A DNA stretch of 64,000 bases from Dyella_A sp049445995. GTDB taxonomy: Bacteria; Pseudomonadota; Gammaproteobacteria; Xanthomonadales; Rhodanobacteraceae. The notes under the pieces are model-generated. The model had not been told where the DNA came from, did no database searches, and was given only the letters and a program-made list of their open reading frames with translations. The position numbers and the translations under genes were made by a program. The stretch covers positions 186,001 through 250,000 of the forward strand of contig NZ_JBMSDZ010000002.1 of NCBI RefSeq assembly GCF_049445995.1. Direction: 5' to 3'. Shown piece by piece: positions 9,717-28,092 of the stretch (the first letter of the stretch is position 1; each line of letters opens with the position of its first letter).

Positions 9717-10112
9717 ATGAATACCAAGGCAGAACAATCCCGGGGCACGAGCGCCGGTGACATTGGCAAGTTGGTGCTGGCCGGGCTGGTGCTCGCCGCC
9801 GGCATTGTTGCGTACTCCTGGTATGACAATGACGGCAGCGTGCCGCAGTCGGTACTCGTGCTCGGCGTCATCGTGTCGATCATCGCCGCGCTGGCCATCG
9901 CCGCGTTCACCGCGCCGGGTCGCCGCGTCAAGGGTTTCGTGGCCGAGTCGCAGTTCGAGTTGCGCAAGGTCGTATGGCCCACGCGTGACGAGACGGTCAA
10001 GACCACGGCGGTCATCATCCTGGTGGTCATCGTGTTGTCGCTCCTGTTGGGTCTGATCGACCTGATCCTTAAGTCGGTCGTGCTCGACTGGCTGCTCAAG
10101 CTGGGTTCGTGA
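9717..10112 (+). CDS. secE: Protein translocase subunit SecE
   Basis: 131 aa with three hydrophobic segments (residues about 17-37, 47-68 and 98-125), as in the long gammaproteobacterial SecE. The diagnostic cytoplasmic helix FVAESQFELRKVVWPTRDE lies before the last segment. SecE clamps SecY and stabilises the translocon. ATG 9717 is preferred; a GTG at 9711 would add two residues and no clear ribosome site decides between them. It is followed after 9 nt by nusG, the conserved secE-nusG pair. Confidence 0.95.
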   Translation: MNTKAEQSRGTSAGDIGKLVLAGLVLAAGIVAYSWYDNDGSVPQSVLVLGVIVSIIAALAIAAFTAPGRRVKGFVAESQFELRKVVWPTRDETVKTTAVIILVVIVLSLLLGLIDLILKSVVLDWLLKLGS

Positions 10113-10121
10113 GGTGTGGGC

Positions 10122-10682
10122 ATGAGCAAGCGTTGGTATGTGGTGCACGCCTATTCGGGCTTCGAGAATCAGGTGAAGCGGGCGCTGGACGAGCGCATCA
10201 AGCGCGCCGGCATGGAGGAGCGCTTCGGTGAGGTGCTGGTGCCGACCGAGGAAGTGATCGAGATGCGCGCCGGCCAGAAACGCCGCAGCGAGCGCAAGTT
10301 CTTTCCGGGCTACGTGCTGGTGCAGATCGAGACCAACACCGAGGGCAAGGGGCCGCGCATCGACGACGAGTGCTGGCATCTGGTGAAGGAAACCCCGAAG
10401 GTAATGGGTTTCATCGGCGGCACCGCCGACAAGCCGTTGCCGATTCGCGACAGCGAGGCAGATGCCATCCTCAGCCGCGTCCGTGAGGGCGTGGAGAAGC
10501 CGCGTCCCAAGGTGCTGTTCGAGCCGGGCGAGATGGTCCGCGTCACCGAGGGTCCGTTCAACGACTTCAACGGCGTCGTCGAGGAGGTCAACTACGAGAA
10601 GAGCCGCCTGCGCGTGGCCGTGTTGATCTTCGGTCGTTCGACGCCGGTGGAGCTGGAGTTCGGCCAGGTCGAGAAGGCCTGA
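10122..10682 (+). CDS. nusG: Transcription termination/antitermination protein NusG
   Basis: 186 aa. The NGN domain runs from [20 protein letters not shown], with the [10 protein letters not shown] strand, to about residue 120. A C-terminal KOW domain follows ([19 protein letters not shown] to [11 protein letters not shown]). NusG binds RNA polymerase beta', reduces pausing, and links to Rho or ribosomal S10. GAGGTG (10111-10116) is correctly spaced for ATG 10122; the GTG at 10116 lies inside that site. A 10-bp hairpin follows at 10691-10716. Confidence 0.97.
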   Translation: MSKRWYVVHAYSGFENQVKRALDERIKRAGMEERFGEVLVPTEEVIEMRAGQKRRSERKFFPGYVLVQIETNTEGKGPRIDDECWHLVKETPKVMGFIGGTADKPLPIRDSEADAILSRVREGVEKPRPKVLFEPGEMVRVTEGPFNDFNGVVEEVNYEKSRLRVAVLIFGRSTPVELEFGQVEKA

Positions 10683-10690
10683 CCCGGCTT

Positions 10691-10716
10691 CGCTGCGCCG
10701 CCGCGTCGGCGCAGCG
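10691..10716 (+). terminator. Strong hairpin after nusG
   Basis: CGCTGCGCCG (10691-10700) and CGGCGCAGCG (10707-10716) are perfectly complementary around a 6-nt loop. No T run follows, so it may be an RNA-processing or Rho-related site instead of an intrinsic terminator. Confidence 0.5.
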
Positions 10717-10768
10717 GGTCGCTCCGTATGGATGCTCGCTGCCGGATCCTGTGGCGCTGGCCCGGCGC

Positions 10769-10797
10769 TTGCTTAAAACATGATCAATCTCTAAACT
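10769..10797 (+). promoter_or_regulatory. Probable rplK promoter
   Basis: -35 TTGCTT (10769-10774), 17-nt spacer, -10 TAAACT (10792-10797). It sits 137 nt before the rplK start in an AT-rich patch of the 251-nt nusG-rplK space, where E. coli also has the L11 promoter. Confidence 0.55.
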
Positions 10798-10933
10798 GCG
10801 CGGTTCACGCCGGAGACTTCCCGTCTCTGCGTGTCCGCGTTTTCAGATGTCCGCCAGGAGGCGGGTATTCCATCGTCAAGGAACGACATGCTGCGAGGAG
10901 CCGCAAGGCGCCTGCACTCGCGAGGAAAATCCC

Positions 10934-11362
10934 ATGGCAAAGAAAGTCACTGGCTACATCAAGCTTCAGGTCAAGGCCGGGCAGGCCAACCCGTCGCCGC
11001 CCGTCGGCCCCGCGCTCGGTCAGCGTGGCCTGAACATCATGGAGTTCTGCAAGGCGTTCAATGCCGCCACGCAGAAGATGGAGCCGGGTGCTCCGGTGCC
11101 GGTGGTCATCACCGCGTACTCGGACCGCAGCTTCACCTTCGTGATGAAGACCTCCCCCGCCACCTACTGGCTGAAGAAGCTCACCAATACGCCGAAGGGT
11201 TCGCCCAAGCCGAACACCGACAAGGTGGGCAAGGTGACCCGCGCCCAGCTGGAAGAGATCGCCAAGCAGAAGGATGCCGACCTGACGGCGGCCGATCTGG
11301 ATGCGGCGGTTCGTACGATCGCCGGTAGTGCCCGTTCCATGGGCCTGGTAGTGGAGGGCTGA
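10934..11362 (+). CDS. rplK: 50S ribosomal protein L11
   Basis: 142 aa, the standard length. The N-terminal domain has the Pro-rich [14 protein letters not shown] segment that binds thiopeptides and contacts L7/L12. The C-terminal rRNA-binding domain holds [16 protein letters not shown] residues ([14 protein letters not shown]). GAGGAAAA before the ATG fixes the start. rplA follows after 3 nt. The long leader before rplK is where L1 represses the L11-L1 message in related bacteria; no specific L1 site was identified by eye. Confidence 0.98.
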   Translation: MAKKVTGYIKLQVKAGQANPSPPVGPALGQRGLNIMEFCKAFNAATQKMEPGAPVPVVITAYSDRSFTFVMKTSPATYWLKKLTNTPKGSPKPNTDKVGKVTRAQLEEIAKQKDADLTAADLDAAVRTIAGSARSMGLVVEG

Positions 11363-11365
11363 GAC

Positions 11366-12073
11366 ATGGCAAAGCTGACGAAGCGTTTGAAGGCGGCCCG
11401 TGCCGCGGTGCAGCCGGGCAAGGTGTATGCCCTGGACGACGCACTGAAGATCATCAAGGACAACGCCAAGGCGAAGTTCGCCGAGTCGGTCGACGTGGCC
11501 GTGCGCCTCGGCATCGACGCGAAGAAGTCCGACCAGGGCGTGCGCGGCTCCTCGCTGCTGCCGCACGGCACCGGCAAGACCGTCAAGGTCGCCGTGTTCG
11601 TGCCGGCCGGCGAGAAGGCCGAGGCCGCCAGGGCCGCCGGTGCCGATGCGGTCGGCATGGACGACCTGGCCGAGCGCATGCAGGCGGGCGACCTCGACTT
11701 CGGTCGCGTGATCGCCACGCCGGACGCGATGCGGGTGGTCGGCAAGCTGGGCCAGCTGCTCGGTCCGCGCGGCCTGATGCCGAATCCGAAGGACGGTTCG
11801 GTCACCGCCGACGTCGCCACTGCGGTAAAGAACGCCAAGGCCGGCCAGGTCAAGTTCCGCAACGACAAGGCCGGCATCATCCACGCCACCATCGGCAAGG
11901 CCACATTCGAGGCCGCCCAGCTGGCGGACAACCTCAACACGCTCATCAACGACCTGCTGAAGGCGAAGCCGTCCTCGGCCAAGGGCCAGTACCTGCAGAA
12001 GGTCGCCCTGTCGAGCACGATGGGCGTGGGCGTGCCGGTCGATACCTCGTCGCTGACCATCGCGGCGAAATAA
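11366..12073 (+). CDS. rplA: 50S ribosomal protein L1
   Basis: 235 aa. Two-domain L1 stalk protein; visible signatures are [20 protein letters not shown] near the start, LPHGTGK, the [10 protein letters not shown] loop and [12 protein letters not shown]. It binds 23S rRNA at the E-site stalk and represses its own operon in E. coli. It is 3 nt from rplK, and GGAGGG at the end of rplK serves as its ribosome site. The region after the stop is a 338-nt leader for rplJ. Confidence 0.98.
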   Translation: MAKLTKRLKAARAAVQPGKVYALDDALKIIKDNAKAKFAESVDVAVRLGIDAKKSDQGVRGSSLLPHGTGKTVKVAVFVPAGEKAEAARAAGADAVGMDDLAERMQAGDLDFGRVIATPDAMRVVGKLGQLLGPRGLMPNPKDGSVTADVATAVKNAKAGQVKFRNDKAGIIHATIGKATFEAAQLADNLNTLINDLLKAKPSSAKGQYLQKVALSSTMGVGVPVDTSSLTIAAK

Positions 12074-12411
12074 GCAACTTCAAGTCCTGCCGGCCTTCGG
12101 GCCGGGCAGGCAGTTTTTGAGGGTAGCCCCGGCCTTGTGCCGGGGCCGCCGTCAAAGACCGCAGGCGCGTTCAGCGCGCGACGACGACGGGCAGGGAGCT
12201 CGTGCCGGCAGGGAATCGCCGTCGTTGCAAGCGGGGCCGCTTAATCGAAGTCCCTCGGGAGTTCGGCCTGCGCAGATGGTGCTGCCCCTTCTGGAATCGC
12301 TTCTGGAAAGGCCACCACCCGGGACCTCATCGGGTCCCCGACGTCACGGATGGCGTCGCCCAGGACCGCAAGCGGCAGGAGCCGTGAGCGGAGTTCATTT
12401 GGAGGAGTGCA
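12074..12411 (+). promoter_or_regulatory. rplJ leader region (338 nt, no gene)
   Basis: This gene-free stretch precedes rplJL-rpoBC. It starts with an attenuator-like hairpin at 12086-12118. A second 8-bp stem, GCCCCGGC/GCCGGGGC (12126-12133 with 12139-12146), follows, and further GC-rich stems are likely. In E. coli the equivalent leader binds the L10-L7/L12 complex for autogenous control; that role is inferred here from position. Confidence 0.65.
12086..12118 (+). terminator. Intrinsic terminator/attenuator between rplA and rplJ
   Basis: A 10-bp stem, CCTGCCGGCC with GGCCGG(G)CAGG, one bulged G and a TTCG tetraloop, followed after CA by a run of five T (12114-12118). It should end part of the rplKA transcripts. 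Confidence 0.75.
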
Positions 12412-12945
12412 ATGGCTCTCAATCTGTCCCAGAAGCAAGAAGTAGTCGCCGAGCTGGCAGAAGTCGCCGCCAAGGCCCACTCCCTGGTTGCAGCCGAGTA
12501 CGCAGGCACCACGGTCGCGCAGATGACCGCGATGCGCCGCAAGGCCCGCGAAATCGGCGTTTTCTTGAAGGTTGTCAAGAACACGCTGGCCTCGCGCGCC
12601 GTGGTCGGTACCGATTTCGAGGTCGTCAAGGACGTCCTGACCGGTCCGTTGCTGTACGCGTTCTCGACCGAGGAGCCCGGTGCCGCCGGACGCCTGATCA
12701 AGGAGTTCGCCAAGGGCAACGACAAGCTGAAGGCGAAGGTCGTTTCCGTGGAAGGCAAGCTGTTCCCGGCCGAGCATGTCGACGTGCTGGCCTCGTTGCC
12801 GACCCGCGAACAGGCGCTGGCCATGCTGGCCCGCGTGCTGGCCGAACCGGCTTCGATGTTTGCCCGCGTCATCAAGGCCGTGGCCGATCAGCAGGGTGGT
12901 GGCGATGCCGCGCCCGCGCCGGCCGAAACCGAAACCGCCGCTTAA
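12412..12945 (+). CDS. rplJ: 50S ribosomal protein L10
   Basis: 177 aa. The N-terminal rRNA-binding domain contains the [20 protein letters not shown] and [10 protein letters not shown] segments; the C-terminal helix ends in [12 protein letters not shown] and carries the L7/L12 dimers. GGAGGAG 6-7 nt before the ATG is a very strong ribosome site. The 45-nt spacing to rplL and the shared leader are typical. Acidic/Ala-rich C-terminus is slightly longer than in E. coli (165 aa). Confidence 0.98.
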   Translation: MALNLSQKQEVVAELAEVAAKAHSLVAAEYAGTTVAQMTAMRRKAREIGVFLKVVKNTLASRAVVGTDFEVVKDVLTGPLLYAFSTEEPGAAGRLIKEFAKGNDKLKAKVVSVEGKLFPAEHVDVLASLPTREQALAMLARVLAEPASMFARVIKAVADQQGGGDAAPAPAETETAA

Positions 12946-12990
12946 GCTCGACGCCTTTTCAAACCGATTCTATTTCCAGAGGTAAATCAA

Positions 12991-13359
12991 ATGTCCCTGT
13001 CCAACGAACAGATCGTTGAAGCCGTCGCCGCCAAGTCGCTGATGGAAGTGATGGACCTGGTGAAGGCCATCGAAGAGAAGTTTGGCGTGACCGCCGCCGC
13101 CCCCGTGGCCGTGGCCGGCCCGGCTGCGGCTGCTCCGGCGGCCGAAGCGCAGACCGAGTTCGACGTGATCCTGAAGAGCCCCGGCGACAAGAAGGTCGAG
13201 GTGATCAAGGCGGTCCGCGCGATCACCGGCCTGGGCCTGAAGGAAGCGAAGGACCTCACCGAAGCCGGTGGTGTCGTGAAGGAAGCGGTCTCGAAGGACG
13301 ACGCCGAGAAGTTCAAGAAGGATCTGGAAGCTGCCGGCGCCACGGTCGAACTGAAGTAA
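12991..13359 (+). CDS. rplL: 50S ribosomal protein L7/L12
   Basis: 122 aa. N-terminal dimerisation helices ([20 protein letters not shown]), an Ala-rich hinge near residues 34-52, and the C-terminal factor-binding domain [20 protein letters not shown] with [11 protein letters not shown]. It recruits EF-Tu, EF-G and other factors. AGAGG lies before the ATG. The stop is followed by the attenuator-type hairpin that separates ribosomal and polymerase genes. Confidence 0.98.
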   Translation: MSLSNEQIVEAVAAKSLMEVMDLVKAIEEKFGVTAAAPVAVAGPAAAAPAAEAQTEFDVILKSPGDKKVEVIKAVRAITGLGLKEAKDLTEAGGVVKEAVSKDDAEKFKKDLEAAGATVELK

Positions 13360-13400
13360 TTGGCGCTCTTGCGCGCCATCAGTTGGATCCAGCGTTACGC

Positions 13401-13428
13401 AAGCCTGGGGGCGTAAGCCCCCGGGCTT
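13401..13428 (+). terminator. rplL-rpoB attenuator hairpin
   Basis: AAGCCTGGGGGC and GCCCCCGGGCTT form a 12-bp stem with one T-G pair around a GTAA loop. Only two T follow, so partial termination is expected. The position, 42 nt after rplL in the 284-nt space before rpoB, matches the attenuator that lowers rpoBC expression in E. coli. Confidence 0.7.
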
Positions 13429-13643
13429 TGCCTGTTGCAAGGCCTGTTGCTGTTCGATGGCCAGTTTCACCGCTGTACCGCATCACCCGGGAAGGCAGTA
13501 CTGAGAGGCCGCGGGCCGACCTCTGACTCCTGTCTTTTTGATGTCCCGTCGGGTCTTCGCGACCGACCGGAGCATCGCCGCTTTCCATCATTCAGCCGGT
13601 GTGTGCACCGCCGGCGCCACTGCGAACCGAGGCGTCACCGACC

Positions 13644-17804
<4,161 letters not shown>

Positions 17805-17806
17805 AG

Positions 17807-17903
17807 GTCGGGACTCGGGACCCGGAACCCGGAACTCGGAAAGAGCCAGAAGGCTTCGCGCTTTTGCTCTACCGAGTCCCGGGTTCCGGGTCCCGGGTCC
17901 CGG
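17807..17903. repeat. Heptad-repeat palindrome 4 (CGGGACY/CGGAACY units)
   Basis: It starts 2 nt after the rpoB stop. The left arm 17807-17839 holds CGGGACT, CGGGACC, CGGAACC and CGGAACT. The right arm 17872-17903 holds CCGAGTCCCGGGTTCCGGGT-type complement. The centre has AAAGAGCC and TTGCTCT. It is more GC-rich than elements 1-3 but has the same period and plan. Confidence 0.8.
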
Positions 17904-17964
17904 CAACCGGACCCTGTTCATTCGCGGATCCTGACCCAAAGAATTGCTCCGACCGGAGACTCAA

Positions 17965-22170
<4,206 letters not shown>

Positions 22171-22255
22171 GCCCCTCGCGGGCTTCACTTGCTGACATAC
22201 GAAATGAGGCGCATGGAGGCGCCTCGTGTTCGGGTCATGGATGCGCGGTGTCCGT

Positions 22256-22285
22256 TTGCCCTGTGCAGATGGCCCATGTTAAATT
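22256..22285 (+). promoter_or_regulatory. Possible rpsL (str operon) promoter
   Basis: -35 TTGCCC (22256-22261), 18-nt spacer, -10 TAAATT (22280-22285), each 4 of 6 to consensus. Upstream, 22206-22225 forms a 7-bp hairpin (GAGGCGC/GCGCCTC) after rpoC. The start of rpsL is 61 nt downstream. Confidence 0.4.
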
Positions 22286-22346
22286 TCCGCTTCTTGGCAG
22301 GCCGAACGTATCGGTCTGCCTTTATGTTTCTCAGGAACAGTTCCGC

Positions 22347-22721
22347 ATGACGACAGTCAATCAGTTGGTGCGCAAATCCCGCAGCCCGAAGAGCTACAAG
22401 AGCGCTTCGCCGGCCCTGCAGAGCAGCCCGCAGCGCCGTGGCGTCTGCACGCGCGTGTACACGACCACCCCGAAGAAGCCGAACTCGGCGTTGCGCAAGG
22501 TCGCCAAGGTGCGTCTGACCAACGGCTACGAGGTCATCAGCTACATCGGTGGCGAAGGCCACAACCTGCAGGAGCACTCGGTGGTGCTCATCCGCGGCGG
22601 CCGCGTCAAGGACCTCCCGGGCGTCCGTTACCACACCGTGCGCGGCAGCCTCGACTGTGCCGGCGTGACCAAGCGCCGCCAGTCGCGCTCCAAGTACGGC
22701 GCCAAGCGCCCGAAGAAATAA
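22347..22721 (+). CDS. rpsL: 30S ribosomal protein S12
   Basis: 124 aa. Decoding-centre protein; [19 protein letters not shown] with Lys43 and [13 protein letters not shown] with Lys88 are the streptomycin-sensitive forms, and the Asp of KDLP is the usual RimO methylthiolation target. C-terminus [12 protein letters not shown] is typical. CAGGAA stands about 9 nt before the ATG. First gene of the str operon, 18 nt before rpsG. Confidence 0.99.
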   Translation: MTTVNQLVRKSRSPKSYKSASPALQSSPQRRGVCTRVYTTTPKKPNSALRKVAKVRLTNGYEVISYIGGEGHNLQEHSVVLIRGGRVKDLPGVRYHTVRGSLDCAGVTKRRQSRSKYGAKRPKK

Positions 22722-22739
22722 GAGTCAAGGACACCCAAC

Positions 22740-23207
22740 ATGTCGCGTAAAGGTTCACATCCCGCCCGTCTGGTCCTGCCCGATCCCAAGCACGGCAGCC
22801 AGTTGATTGCCCGCTTCATCAACATGGTGATGAAGAGCGGCAAGAAGTCCGTCGCCGAGAGCATCGTGTACGGCGCGCTCACCCAGCTGGGCGAAAAGAA
22901 TCCGGAGCCGGTGGCTCTGGTCGAGAAGGCACTCAACAACATCGCTCCGGCGGTCGAGGTGAAGTCCCGCCGCGTGGGCGGTGCCACCTACCAGGTGCCG
23001 GTCGAAGTCCGTCCCGGTCGCCGCATGGCGCTGGCCATGCGCTGGGCGATCGACGCGGCGCGCAAGCGCGGCGAGACCTCGATGCCGCGCAAGCTGGCTG
23101 CCGAGCTGCTGGAAGCTTCCGAGAATCGCGGTGGCGCGATCAAGAAGCGCGAAGAAACGCATCGCATGGCGGAAGCCAACAAGGCGTTCTCGCACTACCG
23201 CTGGTAA
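22740..23207 (+). CDS. rpsG: 30S ribosomal protein S7
   Basis: 155 aa. [20 protein letters not shown] at the start and the beta-hairpin [23 protein letters not shown] are family signatures; it nucleates the 30S head and lies at the E site. In E. coli S7 represses this operon between rpsL and rpsG; here the gap is only 18 nt, so any such site would have to overlap coding sequence. Confidence 0.98.
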   Translation: MSRKGSHPARLVLPDPKHGSQLIARFINMVMKSGKKSVAESIVYGALTQLGEKNPEPVALVEKALNNIAPAVEVKSRRVGGATYQVPVEVRPGRRMALAMRWAIDAARKRGETSMPRKLAAELLEASENRGGAIKKREETHRMAEANKAFSHYRW

Positions 23208-23279
23208 GTGTGACTGGCAAGGCAGTGGGCGGGCCCGAAGGCTCGTCCACTGCCTTCTCGCATTTCAGAGGTCAGCATC

Positions 23280-25370
23280 GTGGCACGCACGACCCCGATC
23301 GAGCGCTATCGCAACTTCGGCATCATGGCGCACATCGATGCCGGAAAGACCACGACCACCGAGCGCATCCTGTTCTACACCGGGGTGAGCCGCAAGATCG
23401 GTGAAGTGCACGATGGCGCAGCCACGATGGACTGGATGGAGCAGGAGCAGGAGCGGGGGATCACCATCACCTCCGCGGCGACCACGGCCTTCTGGAGGGG
23501 CATGGATCGTTCGCTGCCCGAGCATCGCTTCAACATCATCGATACCCCCGGTCACGTCGACTTCACCATCGAGGTGGAGCGCTCCTTGCGCGTGCTCGAT
23601 GGTGCCGTGTTCGTGCTGTGTGCCGTTGGCGGCGTGCAATCGCAATCGGAGACGGTCTGGCGCCAGGCCAGCAAGTATTCGGTGCCGCGCCTGGCCTTCG
23701 TCAACAAGATGGACCGGACCGGCGCGGATTTCGACAAGGTCGTCGCGCAACTCAGGACGCGGCTCGGTGCCAACCCGGTGCCGATGCAGGTGCCGATCGG
23801 CGCCGAAGACGATTTCGAGGGTGTCGTCGACCTCGTCAAGATGAAGGCGATCTACTGGGACGATGAATCCCAGGGCATGAAGTTCGAATACCGGGACATT
23901 CCCGAGGACTTGCTGGAGACCGCGCGCCGCGCGCGCTGCTTCATGATCGAGGCGGCAGCCGAGACCTCCGAGGCATTGATGGACAAGTACCTCGAGCAGG
24001 GCGAGCTGAGCGAGGAGGAGGTGTTGGCCGGGCTGCGCGCAGGGGCGCTCGCCACTTCCCTGATTCCGGTGTTCTGCGGCTCGGCCTTCAGGAACAAGGG
24101 CGTGCAGGCACTGCTGGACGCGGTGATCCGGTTCCTGCCGTCGCCGGCCGATCGCCCTCCCGTGAAGGGCCTCGACGAGCGCGATCGCGAAGACTCGCGC
24201 ACGGCCGCCGATGATCAGCCGTTCGCGGCGCTGGCCTTCAAGATCATGATCGATCCGACGGTCGGGGCGCTGACGTTTTTTCGCGTGTATTCCGGCACGC
24301 TCAACTCCGGCGACGCTGTTTACAACCCGGTGAGAGGGCGCAAGGAGCGGATCGGCCGCATCATGCAGATGCACGCCAACGAGCGCCACGAGATCCGCGA
24401 GGTCCGTGCCGGAGACATCGCCGCGGCGGTCGGGCTCAAGGACGTGACCACCGGCGACACGCTCTGCGCCAGCGATCACGTGATCACGCTTGAGCGAATG
24501 AGCTTCCCCGAGCCGGTCATTGCCATGGCGGTGGAACCGAAGACGGTGGCCGACCAGGAGCGGATGGGCGTCGCGCTCGGTCGCCTGGCGGCGGAGGATC
24601 CGTCTTTCCGGGTGCGTATCGACGAAGAGTCCGGACAGACCATCATCGCCGGCATGGGCGAGCTGCATCTGGATATTCTGGTCGACCGCATGCGTCGCGA
24701 GTTCCAGGTCGAGGCGAACGTCGGCAAGCCCCGGGTCGCCTATCGTGAAACGATTCGCAAGGCGGTTCGCCAGGAAGGCCGGTTCGTGCGCCAGTCCGGC
24801 GGCAAGGGCCAGTTCGGCCACGTGATCATCGAGATCCTTCCGCAGGAGCGTGGCAGAGGTTTCGAATTCGAGAATGCGCTGGTTGGCGGGGCAATTCCTA
24901 AGGAATACATCCCGTCGATCGAGAAGGGTATCCAGGAGGCGATGGCCGTCGGCCCCCTCGCGGGGTTCCCGGTGGTCGATGTCAGGGTTCGGCTGGTCGA
25001 CGGCTCGTACCACGAGGTCGACTCCACCGATATGGCCTTCCGGATCGCCGGGTCGTTGGCGTTCAAGGAGGGCTTCGCCAAGGCCGGTCCGGTGCTGCTG
25101 GAGCCGGTGATGCGCGTCGAGGTGGTCACGCCCGAGGAGCACATGGGCGATGTGATGGGCGACCTCAGCCGGCGCCGCGGCATGCTGCGGGGTTCCGGCG
25201 ATGCCACGTCCGGCAAGGTGATCGATGCACTCGTGCCGCTGGGCGAGATGTTCGGGTATGCCACCAGCCTGCGTTCGCAGACTCAGGGGCGGGCCACCTA
25301 CACCATGGAATTCGATCACTACGCCGAGGTGCCGGCGTCGATTGCCGAGCAAGTCACCAAGAGGGTCTGA
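23280..25370 (+). CDS. fusA: Elongation factor G
   Basis: 696 aa from a GTG start with AGAGGT before it. G1 AHIDAGKTT (17-25), G2 [10 protein letters not shown]3 DTPGHVDF, G4 NKMD, G5 GSAF, then domains II-V to [20 protein letters not shown]. It catalyses translocation and, with RRF, recycling. Codon use is less biased than in its neighbours: at least seven AGG/AGA Arg codons (TGG-AGG-GGC at 23493 and the final AAG-AGG-GTC, for example) against two found in the twice-as-long rpoB, plus many GGG and TTG. This could mean replacement by a foreign or secondary fusA, or relaxed selection. It is in the normal rpsG-fusA-tuf position. Confidence 0.98.
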   Translation: MARTTPIERYRNFGIMAHIDAGKTTTTERILFYTGVSRKIGEVHDGAATMDWMEQEQERGITITSAATTAFWRGMDRSLPEHRFNIIDTPGHVDFTIEVERSLRVLDGAVFVLCAVGGVQSQSETVWRQASKYSVPRLAFVNKMDRTGADFDKVVAQLRTRLGANPVPMQVPIGAEDDFEGVVDLVKMKAIYWDDESQGMKFEYRDIPEDLLETARRARCFMIEAAAETSEALMDKYLEQGELSEEEVLAGLRAGALATSLIPVFCGSAFRNKGVQALLDAVIRFLPSPADRPPVKGLDERDREDSRTAADDQPFAALAFKIMIDPTVGALTFFRVYSGTLNSGDAVYNPVRGRKERIGRIMQMHANERHEIREVRAGDIAAAVGLKDVTTGDTLCASDHVITLERMSFPEPVIAMAVEPKTVADQERMGVALGRLAAEDPSFRVRIDEESGQTIIAGMGELHLDILVDRMRREFQVEANVGKPRVAYRETIRKAVRQEGRFVRQSGGKGQFGHVIIEILPQERGRGFEFENALVGGAIPKEYIPSIEKGIQEAMAVGPLAGFPVVDVRVRLVDGSYHEVDSTDMAFRIAGSLAFKEGFAKAGPVLLEPVMRVEVVTPEEHMGDVMGDLSRRRGMLRGSGDATSGKVIDALVPLGEMFGYATSLRSQTQGRATYTMEFDHYAEVPASIAEQVTKRV

Positions 25371-25386
25371 CAAGGCCAACTTTCGT

Positions 25387-25392
25387 TATAAT
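25387..25392 (+). promoter_or_regulatory. Consensus -10 box before the second tuf
   Basis: An exact TATAAT in the 52-nt fusA-tuf gap, 31 nt before the tuf start. The best -35 candidate, CTGACA at 25367-25372, is only 14 nt away, so a separate tuf promoter is plausible but not proven. Confidence 0.4.
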
Positions 25393-25422
25393 TCCGGTTC
25401 TTTTTTTCCAGAGGTCAGAATC

Positions 25423-26613
<1,191 letters not shown>

Positions 26614-26625
26614 CCAGCCCGTTTC

Positions 26626-26649
26626 GGGGGGGGGGGGGGGGGGGGGGGG
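26626..26649. repeat. Homopolymer run of 24 G
   Basis: Twenty-four consecutive G follow CCCGTTTC just after the tuf stop. Such a run is very rare and unstable; it may vary in length between cells or be an assembly artefact. Confidence 0.9.
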
Positions 26650-26680
26650 CCGCATCTGCGGGGCGCCGAGGGCGGTGCAG

Positions 26681-26712
26681 CACGACGGCGGCCATCGCCG
26701 CCGTTGTGTTTT
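26681..26712 (+). terminator. Rho-independent terminator of the str operon
   Basis: CACGACGGCGGC and GCCGCCGTTGTG form a 12-bp stem with one G-T pair and a CATC loop, followed by TTTT (26709-26712). Confidence 0.8.
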
Positions 26713-26914
26713 GTGGCGGTGAGCGATCGGCAGGAAATTTTGCGCGTTGTGCTTTCCTTTCCGATCGAGGCTTGCTATGCTTGATGAGTTGTATGGATGA
26801 CATGCCGCAAAACGGCGCGTCTCCCCACCGCGAAATGAGGCGCAGGATGTGCTTCGAATTCGCTGGCACGGATCGCCTGAGGCCATGACACCGATCATCA
26901 GGGCTCGCGCCTTG

Positions 26915-26943
26915 TTGATCTTTGTTTTTACGCCTTTTATACT
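26915..26943 (+). promoter_or_regulatory. S10 operon promoter
   Basis: -35 TTGATC (26915-26920), a 17-nt T-rich spacer and -10 TATACT (26938-26943). It lies 149 nt before rpsJ and just ahead of the leader hairpin, as expected for a regulated S10 leader. Confidence 0.75.
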
Positions 26944-26950
26944 TTCCTGC

Positions 26951-26985
26951 TCGGCAAGTCGGTTTACCGGCTTGCCGAACATTTT
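26951..26985 (+). terminator. S10 leader attenuator hairpin
   Basis: TCGGCAAGTCGG and CCGGCTTGCCGA form a 12-bp stem with one T-G pair and loop TTTA, then ACATTTT. It starts within a few bases of the predicted transcript start. In E. coli the S10 leader is where L4 causes attenuation; the role here is inferred from position. A second stem (GGGCGGTC with GACCGTCCC, one bulge) follows at about 26986-27010. Confidence 0.65.
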
Positions 26986-27092
26986 GGGCGGTCCGTGGTG
27001 ACCGTCCCTGCAAGTGGCGACACGGGTTGTGCGGGGCGGTGAGAAGCCGTTCCGGATCACAGAAATTGTTCTTTAGACAACAGGACACGGTT

Positions 27093-27404
27093 ATGGCGAA
27101 CCAGAAGATTCGCATTCGGCTCAAGGCGTACGATCACCGTCTGATCGACCGCTCGGCCAGCGAGATCGTCGAGACGGCCAAGCGCACCGGCGCGACGGTG
27201 CTCGGCCCGATTCCGCTCCCGACCAAGATCGAGCGCTACACCATTCTGGTGTCGCCGCACGTCGACAAGGATGCACGCGACCAGTACGAGACCCGTACGC
27301 ACAAGCGTGTACTCGACATCGTTGACCCCAACGACAAGACCGTGGACGCGCTCATGAAGCTTGATCTCGCCGCTGGCGTCGATGTTCAGATCAAGCTCGG
27401 TTGA
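27093..27404 (+). CDS. rpsJ: 30S ribosomal protein S10 / NusE
   Basis: 103 aa. [19 protein letters not shown], the [19 protein letters not shown] loop and [19 protein letters not shown] are intact. Works both in the 30S head and, as NusE, in antitermination complexes with NusB and NusG. The 5' leader carries the S10 attenuator. First gene of an operon that runs without a real break to rpsN. Confidence 0.99.
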   Translation: MANQKIRIRLKAYDHRLIDRSASEIVETAKRTGATVLGPIPLPTKIERYTILVSPHVDKDARDQYETRTHKRVLDIVDPNDKTVDALMKLDLAAGVDVQIKLG

Positions 27405-27424
27405 GCGATAGACAGGGCATTCTT

Positions 27425-28081
27425 ATGAATAGCGGGAAGATGAGTATCGGACTGGTTGGCCGCAAGTGCGGCATGAGCCGACTCTTCACTGAGGATGGCC
27501 GCTCGATTCCGGTGACGCTGATCGAAGCGACGCCGAACCGCGTGACCCAGGTGAAGACGGAAGAGAATGATGGCTACAGCGCTGTGCAGGTTGCGGCGGG
27601 CGTCAAGCGCGCCTCGCTGCTGACCCGGCCGCTGAAGGGGCACTACGCCAAGGCGAAGGTCGAGCCGGGTCGTGGCCTGTGGGAGTTCCGCGTGTCTGAC
27701 GATGATCTCGGCAAGTACACCGTCGGCGCCGAGATCAAGGCGGACGACATCTTCGCCGCCGGGCAGATCGTCGACGTAGCCGGCGTATCGAAGGGCAAGG
27801 GCTTCCAGGGCACGATCAAGCGCTGGAACTTCAAGATGGGCGACGCGACCCACGGCAACTCGCTGTCGCATCGCGCGCCGGGTTCGATCGGCCAGCGCCA
27901 AACCCCGGGCCGCGTGTTCCCGGGCAAGAAGATGTCCGGCCACATGGGTGCGGTCAACCGCACGCAGCAGGGGCTGGAAGTGGTCAGGGTCGACGCCGAG
28001 CGTCACCTGATCGCGGTGAAGGGCGCGGTGCCGGGTGCAACCGGCGGCGACGTCGTCATCCGTCCGACCACCAAGGGTTGA
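27425..28081 (+). CDS. rplC: 50S ribosomal protein L3
   Basis: 218 aa from ATG 27425 ([19 protein letters not shown]). Start codons at TTG 27401, inside the rpsJ stop, and ATG 27440 are possible, but the chosen one gives the short N-terminal lead seen in relatives. [21 protein letters not shown] carries the Gln methylated by PrmB, and the loop reaches the peptidyl-transferase centre. It initiates 50S assembly. rplD follows after 11 nt. Confidence 0.97.
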   Translation: MNSGKMSIGLVGRKCGMSRLFTEDGRSIPVTLIEATPNRVTQVKTEENDGYSAVQVAAGVKRASLLTRPLKGHYAKAKVEPGRGLWEFRVSDDDLGKYTVGAEIKADDIFAAGQIVDVAGVSKGKGFQGTIKRWNFKMGDATHGNSLSHRAPGSIGQRQTPGRVFPGKKMSGHMGAVNRTQQGLEVVRVDAERHLIAVKGAVPGATGGDVVIRPTTKG

Positions 28082-28092
28082 GGAGAGACGCC

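Larger units (their letters stand above)
26614..27092. other. 479-nt gene-free region between tuf and rpsJ
   Basis: It holds, in order, the poly-G run (26626-26649), the str-operon terminator (26681-26712), an unassigned stretch of about 200 nt, the S10 promoter (26915-26943) and a leader with two stems. A 60-codon open frame at 26706-26888 runs through the middle but starts within the terminator, has no family likeness and no ribosome site, so no gene is called. Confidence 0.8.

Noticed and set aside
10116..10121. GTG start for nusG six bases upstream
   Set aside because: The GTG is part of the GAGGTG ribosome site that serves ATG 10122.
26706..26888. 60-codon frame in the tuf-rpsJ gap
   Set aside because: Begins inside the terminator stem's T run, has no Shine-Dalgarno and no recognisable family.
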